In this document: positions 35,082-40,662 of the stretch, one piece after another
Layout: every line of letters starts with the position of its first letter
Numbering within the stretch: the stretch's first letter is position 1
Origin: CALTSX01 sp051647685
GTDB taxonomy: Bacteria; Chlamydiota; Chlamydiia; Chlamydiales; CALTSX01
DNA length: 40,662 nt
NCBI GenBank assembly: GCA_051647685.1
Contig: JBOFEG010000037.1
Span: 1 to 40,662, forward strand
Direction: 5' to 3'
Notes under the pieces: generated by a model
What the model saw: the letters and a program-made list of their open reading frames with translations, nothing else
Told to the model about the DNA's origin: nothing
Database searches by the model: none
Program-made: the position numbers and the translations under genes

Positions 35082-36086
35082 ATGAAAAAATCATATAATA
35101 ATCCCCGATTAATGCCACAAATAAAAACACATTCTGCTAAACTTCGCCCGCTATCTTTAGATACATTTTTAGGACAATCAGATATTAAACAGAAATTATC
35201 TATTTGTATAAATGCCGCTACATCTAGAGGAGAGTCGCTTGGCCACATTTTATTCCATGGGCCACCAGGACTTGGGAAAACAACCTTGGGTACTGTTATT
35301 TCTCGCGAAATGAATGTAGGCCTCGTCACAACCTCGGGACCGGCGCTGGATAAAACGGGAGATCTGGCGGGAATTTTAACAAACCTGCAGCCAGGCGACA
35401 TTTTGTTTATAGACGAGATTCATCGAATCTCTAAACCCCTTGAGGAATATTTATATAAAGCGATGGAAGATTTTTCTATCGATATTTTACTCGATTCAGG
35501 TCCCAATGCCAGAGGTGTAGAACTGAAGCTGAGCCGCTTTACGCTAGTTGGTGCGACAACAAGACTAGGTCTTCTGAGTACGCCACTGCGCTCTAGATTT
35601 AATCTGTCACTTCGACTGAACTATTATACAAAATCTACTCTTGTAGATATTCTGATGCAATCCGCAAATGTGCTGCAAATGAATCTAGAAAAACCGGCTG
35701 CCGACGCAATTGCTTCTAGAGCGCGGGGAACACCTAGAATTGCAAACAACTTGCTCTACTGGGTCAGAGATTTTGCAGAGGTTCACCAATATAAAAATAT
35801 TTCTTTACAAAATGCATTGCAAGCACTAGACCTTTTTTCTATTGATCATTATGGTTTAGATGAAATGGATAAAAAGATTTTACTTTTTATTATTGAATAT
35901 CATGGTGGTGGTCCTGTAGGACTACACACTATAGCTGCTGGAGTCGGAGAACAACCAGATACTATTGCTGATGTTTACGAACCTTATTTGATTACACAAG
36001 GATTGTTGCGTCGTACTTCGCGTGGAAGAGAAATAACAGATGTTACGTACAAATATTTAAATATACCAAGAGGGAAGAATGAGTAA
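35082..36086 (+). CDS. ruvB: Holliday junction branch migration ATPase RuvB
   Basis: The AAA+ motor that drives branch migration with RuvA. At 334 residues it has the standard length. Walker A is GPPGLGKT at 60-67, Walker B is DEIH at 111-114, sensor 1 is GATTRLG, the arginine-finger region STPLRSRF lies at 167-173, and a winged-helix domain follows, with GGPVGLHTIAAGVGE and the C-terminal RTSRGR. The N-terminus has RPLSLDTFLGQ. Its last 8 bases overlap the start of the spoIID-like gene, so the two are coupled. No ruvA or ruvC is in the window. Confidence 0.97.
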   Translation: MKKSYNNPRLMPQIKTHSAKLRPLSLDTFLGQSDIKQKLSICINAATSRGESLGHILFHGPPGLGKTTLGTVISREMNVGLVTTSGPALDKTGDLAGILTNLQPGDILFIDEIHRISKPLEEYLYKAMEDFSIDILLDSGPNARGVELKLSRFTLVGATTRLGLLSTPLRSRFNLSLRLNYYTKSTLVDILMQSANVLQMNLEKPAADAIASRARGTPRIANNLLYWVRDFAEVHQYKNISLQNALQALDLFSIDHYGLDEMDKKILLFIIEYHGGGPVGLHTIAAGVGEQPDTIADVYEPYLITQGLLRRTSRGREITDVTYKYLNIPRGKNE

Positions 36087-37323
36087 GTGCAGTAGATATC
36101 TTCTATTTTTTCTATGTACCTTGAGTGGTTTTAGTTTTGCTACCCACTTTGAAATGCCGTATGCCAATTATCCGGATGCTAAACCGGCAACGATTAAGGT
36201 ACTCTTGCATGAAATGATGGAGGGAGCCGTCGTTGAGGTAAAAGGTAAGTTCCAAGTATGTAATATTGAAAACAACAAATACTTAAGCGGTGGAAGATCT
36301 AATAAACGATTTTTCTTATTTCCACATCCAGATGGGTTAAAATGGGGAGAGACCTACCCTGGAGTGTACCAGATTCGAATTGTTCCCTTAAGCGCTGAAA
36401 CAACAACTCTACTCGATGGGATTGAATACCGCGGGTGCATGGAAGTATATAACATCGAAGGGAAATTATATTTCGTCAATGAAGTAGATATAGAAAGCTA
36501 TATCAAATCTACTTTATCCACAGAATTCAGTATAAAACCACCTATCGAGATACTCGATTCAATAGCGATTCTTGCAAGAACCAATGCCTATTATATCGCA
36601 GGAAAAAACTCCAGTCAATTTTGGCATATACACGGGGCAAAGAACGGATATTATGGCAATGCGAATACCTTGGTACACCCACATATTGATCGATCCGTGG
36701 ATGCGACGAAATATCTTATTTTAACGTACGAGGAAAAACCCTTCCCTACGACTTGGACAGAAAATTGTGCGGGAAAAACTGCGAGCTATAGCACTGTCTT
36801 TCAAAGGAATATCGCAACACCACCCGGCATCGTTTCTGAATTTGCACAAAAAGATAGAAATTCTAGCCAGTGGAAATATGCGATTACAGTGCAAGAAATT
36901 TCCCGGTTATTAAAGATGAACTGTGTTACGGCGGTAGAACTCTTTACAGATCCACCATCCAATAAAGTGCATGGAATTCAAATGCGAGATGGCAATCACA
37001 GTCAAAATCTCACCTTTATAGAACTACAAGAATTACTGGGTAGAAAAAATATACAAAGCAATGATTTCACCGTATCTTTGGAAGGTAAGGAATTTGTCTT
37101 TATGGGGTATGGAAGAGGACTTGGCTGTGGGCTTTGTCTATCTAGCGCCCATGAAATGGTTCAAAGAGGTGATAATACTCCACAAGTACTCGCAAGGTTT
37201 TTTCCCTATACGCAACTCTTAAAAGCTACCTCCGCACCAGAGAATTTTTTTTCCCGACTTCCTGAAACCAACGAATTAATTTGTCACGATCCTAGATGTA
37301 GATTAAGACATGCTATGCGATAA
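36079..37323 (+). CDS. spoIID: SpoIID/LytB-domain septal peptidoglycan hydrolase
   Basis: A 414-residue exported protein with an N-terminal signal (hydrophobic at ~7-20, SFA cleavage region) and a SpoIID domain from ~100. The conserved glutamate is Glu149 in STEF, followed by the family's ILARTNAYY segment (164-172), YGNANT, WTENCAGKTASY and GYGRGLGCGLC with cysteines near the end. SpoIID is a lytic transglycosylase in sporulating Bacillus. A chlamydial SpoIID homolog has been reported to cleave glycan strands at the division septum, which is the likely role here. It overlaps ruvB by 8 bases and is convergent with trpS, overlapping by 11. Confidence 0.9.
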   Translation: MSKCSRYLLFFLCTLSGFSFATHFEMPYANYPDAKPATIKVLLHEMMEGAVVEVKGKFQVCNIENNKYLSGGRSNKRFFLFPHPDGLKWGETYPGVYQIRIVPLSAETTTLLDGIEYRGCMEVYNIEGKLYFVNEVDIESYIKSTLSTEFSIKPPIEILDSIAILARTNAYYIAGKNSSQFWHIHGAKNGYYGNANTLVHPHIDRSVDATKYLILTYEEKPFPTTWTENCAGKTASYSTVFQRNIATPPGIVSEFAQKDRNSSQWKYAITVQEISRLLKMNCVTAVELFTDPPSNKVHGIQMRDGNHSQNLTFIELQELLGRKNIQSNDFTVSLEGKEFVFMGYGRGLGCGLCLSSAHEMVQRGDNTPQVLARFFPYTQLLKATSAPENFFSRLPETNELICHDPRCRLRHAMR

Positions 37324-38314
37324 ACTGCATAGCGCGTCTAAATTCCTTTAAAGTCGAACAGGCCACCTCTCTTGCTTTCTCTGAGCCTTCATGAAGAATT
37401 CTTCGAACTCCATCTGGATTCTTCGCGAATTCTTCTCTCCGCGCGCGAATGGGAGCAATCCATTCCTCGAGTACTTCAAATAAATATTGTTTGACTTTGC
37501 TATCGCCCAGTCCACCTCTCTGGTAATATTCTTTGAAAGATTGAATTTGTGATTTATCGGTGCCAAATTCATCTAAATAGGTAAATACCGGATTTCCCTC
37601 TACCTTTCCGGGATCTTCAACTCTAATATGACCCGGATCGGTATACATCTGTTTAATCTTTTTCTGGAGTGTATCGCGAGGCTCCCCTAAAAATATAGAA
37701 TTCTTAAGGCTCTTACTCATTTTAGATTTTCCATCGATACCGGGAAGTCTTGACATTTGTGGGATTAAAGCCTTAGGTTTTGGAAACAAATTAGTATTAT
37801 ATAAGGAGTGGATTGCTTCTCTGATTTCCCAAGTCTGTTCCATCATAGGTCTTTGATCTGCACCTACTGGAACTAGTGTGGGTTTAAAAGCTAAAATATC
37901 CGCCGCTTGAGAAACTGGATAAATCATAAATCCAGCCGGTACCCCTGTAAAGGCTTTTTGCTGCAGTTCCAATTTTACTGTAGGGTTGTGTTGCAATCGA
38001 TTCCACGTAACCAAATTTAAAAAATATACGGTAAATTCAAATAACTCTGGGATTAGTGACTGGATAAAAATTGTAGATTTTTTTGGATCGAGACCGATAG
38101 CCAAATAGTCGTACATCACCTCTAGCGTATTTTTTTCTATTTCAGCAGGATTTCGAAAGTGATCTGTCAATGCCTGTACATCAGCAATCATAATGAATTG
38201 CTTAGCCTTTCCTTGAAAAGCTAACCGATTGCGCAGAGACCCAACATAGTGACCTAGATGCAGAGGGCCCGTCGGCCTATCCCCTGTTAAAACAACTTCT
38301 TGGTTTTGCTTCAT
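37313..38314 (-). CDS. trpS: Tryptophanyl-tRNA synthetase
   Basis: A class I aminoacyl-tRNA synthetase of 333 residues from the ATG at 38314. The HIGH motif is PLHLGH (HLGH at 19-22), preceded by LTGDRPTG, and KMSKS lies at 198-202 in GKSKMSKS. VGADQRPMMEQ is the adenylate-binding loop. A GTG six codons upstream (38332) extends the frame to 339 residues, but neither start has a Shine-Dalgarno site; the ATG gives the more usual N-terminus. It overlaps the 3' end of the spoIID-like gene by 11 bases. Chlamydiaceae regulate trpS with tryptophan supply, but no trp operator or leader is evident here. Confidence 0.95.
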   Translation of the reverse strand: MKQNQEVVLTGDRPTGPLHLGHYVGSLRNRLAFQGKAKQFIMIADVQALTDHFRNPAEIEKNTLEVMYDYLAIGLDPKKSTIFIQSLIPELFEFTVYFLNLVTWNRLQHNPTVKLELQQKAFTGVPAGFMIYPVSQAADILAFKPTLVPVGADQRPMMEQTWEIREAIHSLYNTNLFPKPKALIPQMSRLPGIDGKSKMSKSLKNSIFLGEPRDTLQKKIKQMYTDPGHIRVEDPGKVEGNPVFTYLDEFGTDKSQIQSFKEYYQRGGLGDSKVKQYLFEVLEEWIAPIRARREEFAKNPDGVRRILHEGSEKAREVACSTLKEFRRAMQFIA

Positions 38315-38426
38315 AATAGGATCTATAATCACAGAAGAATCTGTTATTTATCAAAAGAAATCATGACAATTAATTAGAATTCTTCTTATTATTCGACATT
38401 TGTAAAATTTATTTATGAGGAAATGA

Positions 38427-38843
38427 ATGATAAAAAACCTAATGATATTTCTTGTAATTATATTTATGAATAATCTTTCAGCTCTCCCTACGCACGTATT
38501 GAACACTGCTTTTTTATTGATAACTGATCCCCATATCAAAGAACAGCAAAAAGCAAAACAAATTCTTTCTGCCTTCTTTTTAGAAGACAATAGTGAGGTA
38601 GATTTTCTTATTGAACAATTTATTAACTGGGTTACTGAACAACCTAGTAAAATGAGTAATTGTTTAAATGAAGCAGCTTTCCAAACTGCAGGAGGAAATA
38701 GAGAAATAGCAATTAGTACAATTAAAAATTATTTTAGTTCTGAAAAACCAGAAGTTATTGAATTTGCAACTGCTTTTGTCGATTGGGGAACAGAATTATT
38801 AAAAATGAATACGATTTTCAATCCCGAAAATAAAAAATTATGA
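38427..38843 (+). CDS. Small secreted protein, first gene of a three-gene unit
   Basis: A 138-residue protein with a clear Sec signal peptide (positive start, hydrophobic core ~5-15, cleavage near LSA-LP at ~19-20). The mature part is helical and acidic with one Cys; no domain was recognised. AGGAA six bases before the ATG supports the start. Its stop overlaps the next ATG in an ATGA, so translation is coupled. It runs divergently from trpS, with 112 bases between start codons. Exported to the periplasm or beyond; function unknown. Confidence 0.75.
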   Translation: MIKNLMIFLVIIFMNNLSALPTHVLNTAFLLITDPHIKEQQKAKQILSAFFLEDNSEVDFLIEQFINWVTEQPSKMSNCLNEAAFQTAGGNREIAISTIKNYFSSEKPEVIEFATAFVDWGTELLKMNTIFNPENKKL

Positions 38844-39223
38844 AAACAGCAATAATTGCTATTATCATTGTATTTTTCTTGCCAGAAGGCTCTTTATTTG
38901 CTGTTACTAAGCATTTTAACATAAATCGCCCAAAAAATACTAAAGATATACAATATCCTAATAGCAATGCAGACATGCTCGGAGATTTAGGATGGGCAGT
39001 TCTGTATTCTCTCAGCGGAGGGTATTCAGCAGTGCATGGTAATGTTTCAGGTGCTATAATTGGTACAAGTAATGGGGTAAAAAAATTTCTTAATGTAGTA
39101 GAAAAATATCAAGAAAATCTACGATTTGAACGTGAAATGGATGAAAAAAGTTACAATGGTTATGAACCTATAGAAAAAGACTATGACCAAGGTTACAATG
39201 GATATGATCACTCTAATCGATAA
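38840..39223 (+). CDS. Small exported protein with a Gly-rich hydrophobic core and a Tyr-rich tail
   Basis: A 127-residue protein with a signal peptide (hydrophobic ~3-20, cleavage around LFA). The middle (~50-75, GWAVLYSLSGGYSAVHG to SGAIIGTSNG) is rich in Gly, Ala and Ser and could form a glycine-zipper-like membrane helix. The last 25 residues contain two YNGY repeats (KSYNGYEPIEK and QGYNGYDHS). It overlaps the upstream gene by 4 bases. The shape resembles small bacteriocin- or toxin-like peptides, but without a maturation motif this is speculation. No family was recognised. Confidence 0.7.
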   Translation: MKTAIIAIIIVFFLPEGSLFAVTKHFNINRPKNTKDIQYPNSNADMLGDLGWAVLYSLSGGYSAVHGNVSGAIIGTSNGVKKFLNVVEKYQENLRFEREMDEKSYNGYEPIEKDYDQGYNGYDHSNR

Positions 39224-39252
39224 TGCAAGTTTATTCAAGAGAGGGCTTTTTT

Positions 39253-39570
39253 ATGTTTGAAAAAATTATGTTTGTTTTCATTGTCATTTATTTTTCTTAT
39301 CAATTGTGTATTTGCTATAAAGAGGAAAATACAAACAAAAGAATTACTCGATTCACGATTGCAGCAACATTTTTAATTCTTGCCCTTGCTACTTGGCCTT
39401 TTTACTTAAATAGACACTTAGTTCTCGGTATTTTAACTTTATTGTATAGCATAGAGATATTTAACGAGTGGTTAAGGCATAGAAAAAAAGATGAACACGG
39501 TCTATATTTTCTTACAGCCGGACTTTTAGGCGTTTTAGCAGGATTTCAATTTATTGAATATTTTTATTAA
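39253..39570 (+). CDS. Small integral membrane protein, third gene of the unit
   Basis: From the ATG at 39253 this is 105 residues with about four hydrophobic helices (~5-18, 32-45, 50-65 and 82-95). A GAGG eight bases before this ATG argues for it over the in-frame ATG at 39223, which overlaps the previous stop codon by one base and has no ribosome binding site. A charged loop (RHRKKDEHG) sits between helices 3 and 4. It could anchor, export or protect against the two upstream exported proteins; no family was recognised. Right after it is a convergent glycosyltransferase-like gene. Confidence 0.7.
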   Translation: MFEKIMFVFIVIYFSYQLCICYKEENTNKRITRFTIAATFLILALATWPFYLNRHLVLGILTLLYSIEIFNEWLRHRKKDEHGLYFLTAGLLGVLAGFQFIEYFY

Positions 39571-39612
39571 CCAACGCAAAGTTCCGAAATGCACAAAAAA
39601 ATTTACAAATAA

Positions 39613-39647
39613 TACTTCTTTTAATGGGCTCTATAATAAAAGAAGTA
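39613..39647 (-). terminator. Hairpin at the 3' end of the glycosyltransferase-like gene
   Basis: A perfect 11-bp inverted repeat, TACTTCTTTTA at 39613-39623 and TAAAAGAAGTA at 39637-39647, with a 13-nt loop. It spans the stop codon of the minus-strand gene and is followed on that strand by T-rich sequence. A terminator is plausible, also as a bidirectional barrier for the membrane-protein gene, but the stem is AT-rich. Confidence 0.45.
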
Positions 39648-40662
39648 ACCCTCTTTTTCAGATTTTTCATGTAATTCTTTTTCTTCATAGATATGTTTAG
39701 TAACTTTTTTTATTTTTTTAAAAAATCCTAGATATGGTTTTTGAATTTTTTCCTTTCTAATTTCAGTTAGTATTCTTTCTTTTTTATTAGATAACAGCTT
39801 AAGAGTTATAGTGGGCTGCCAATCATTAAAAATGTCTTGAGACAAGATACAGGAATATACATATTCCTCTGGAGCATCTGAAATAAATCCATATCCATCG
39901 CGAACTATCTCATAATACTTATCAATGAATACACTTGTTAGAGGATGATCCATGTTAAATCCAAATATAGTAGCTGGGACATAATGTTTACTATAAGCAG
40001 CATCTATATTCGTTAATTCAAATAAACGATCTCTAGTTTGTGGAAGAAGTTTCCTTTGTGGATCTCGATCTTCCCACCATGGAAACAGTGATGTAGCTGT
40101 GGTAAAAAATGCACCTTGTTTCTCTATTATGTCAAATAACGGCTCTGGATTTCTTAAAGGTTGCATCGAAGCATCAAGCCAGAGTACTTTGTTAAATCCT
40201 AATTTTTTGGCTTCTAAGAGGGCAAATATTTTAAAAGCATAAGGCACCCCTACATATTGTAACTCTTCACCTGAAGGATTTGGATACTCACCTAAAAAAT
40301 ACAAATAGTATCCGTTAAAACCACTCTTTTTCAGATGAAATATATTGGAAAGCATTAACTCAGGATATTGTTTGCAATAAGATGAAACACAAACAATACA
40401 ACAATCACTCCCTTTGTTAATCTTACAGAGTTTTCTTTTAGGAACCTTTTTATTTTCCTTATCGATAAAAGTCCACTCCATACCTATCTTTGCTCTCCGA
40501 ACAAAGCTATCACAAGGGAATTTGTTCGGATCAGCTGGACTATTAGGTTCATTAAGAAATTCTGAGTAATACTGTGAGACCAAAGATTCTATGTCATTTT
40601 TTCTCAATTCTGTTTGTAAATTACTCCAATCATCTATATCGATATTATTATTTTTAAAAATA
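39621..40662 (-). CDS. Glycosyltransferase-like protein, 5' end outside the window
   Basis: The frame ending at 39621 stays open through the right edge of the window: upstream of the TTG at 40607 another 18 codons are readable with no stop. So the gene is partial and begins beyond 40662. The visible ~345 residues include a Rossmann-like N-terminal half and the block KVLWLDASMQPLRNPEPLF, in which LDAS occupies the place of the DxD motif of GT-A glycosyltransferases that act on nucleotide-sugars, followed by FFTTATSLFPWWEDRD. A basic C-terminus follows. The closest broad family is a GT-A-type transferase, but a specific CAZy family cannot be assigned. Function could be in LPS or host-glycan modification. 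Confidence 0.65.
   Translation of the reverse strand, partial: IFKNNNIDIDDWSNLQTELRKNDIESLVSQYYSEFLNEPNSPADPNKFPCDSFVRRAKIGMEWTFIDKENKKVPKRKLCKINKGSDCCIVCVSSYCKQYPELMLSNIFHLKKSGFNGYYLYFLGEYPNPSGEELQYVGVPYAFKIFALLEAKKLGFNKVLWLDASMQPLRNPEPLFDIIEKQGAFFTTATSLFPWWEDRDPQRKLLPQTRDRLFELTNIDAAYSKHYVPATIFGFNMDHPLTSVFIDKYYEIVRDGYGFISDAPEEYVYSCILSQDIFNDWQPTITLKLLSNKKERILTEIRKEKIQKPYLGFFKKIKKVTKHIYEEKELHEKSEKEGYFFYYRAH

Overview
The window looks like a piece of chromosome from a Chlamydiota member outside the classical Chlamydiaceae (a Parachlamydia/Simkania/Rhabdochlamydia-type amoeba or arthropod symbiont). The evidence is a very AT-rich sequence, a type III secretion chaperone that reads as the chlamydial Slc1 (CT043) protein, adjacent yidC and dnaA, a PP2C phosphatase next to a NifS-like cysteine desulfurase, twin DUF21/CBS membrane proteins, a divergent dcd/ruvB pair and a chlamydial SpoIID-like septal hydrolase. 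I cannot name the genus from sequence alone. All identifications are from reading motifs; no search was run.

Layout. (1) Bases 1-9792 are an accessory block of large proteins with few or no recognisable domains: a coiled-coil protein running in from the left edge, a TraB/PrgY/GumN-family protein, a small protein, and three large unknowns. (2) Bases 10000-19611 hold an o-succinylbenzoate menaquinone cluster (menB, menA, menC, menE and a hotdog thioesterase). It is split in two by about 5.3 kb carrying an IpaH/SspH-like LRR-NEL E3 ubiquitin ligase and, in inverted orientation, a related gene broken into four overlapping frames. (3) Bases 19767-29321 are mostly core genes: a TPR protein, yidC, a divergent dnaA, slc1, a lipoprotein, a CPBP-family membrane protease, a PP2C phosphatase and a NifS/IscS-type desulfurase. 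(4) Bases 29461-31536 encode a second LRR protein with a phosphatidylinositol-kinase-like C-terminus, again effector-like. (5) Bases 31566-38332 are core again: two DUF21-CBS proteins, an FtsB/DivIC-like protein, dcd, ruvB, a spoIID-like gene and trpS. (6) Bases 38427-40662 are accessory: three tightly coupled small exported or membrane proteins, then a glycosyltransferase-like gene that runs off the right edge.

How the parts fit. The core genes serve membrane biogenesis, replication, division, respiration (menaquinone) and phospho-signalling. The accessory genes look like host-interaction cargo: two LRR effectors share an N-terminal cap, one with a ubiquitin-ligase domain and one with a lipid/protein-kinase fold, and a T3SS chaperone gene lies on the same segment. 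Several accessory genes lack a Shine-Dalgarno sequence and have AT-rich leaders, while many core genes have clear GGAG-type sites, which suggests a different origin or mode of expression. No tRNA, rRNA, transposase or CRISPR array was seen.
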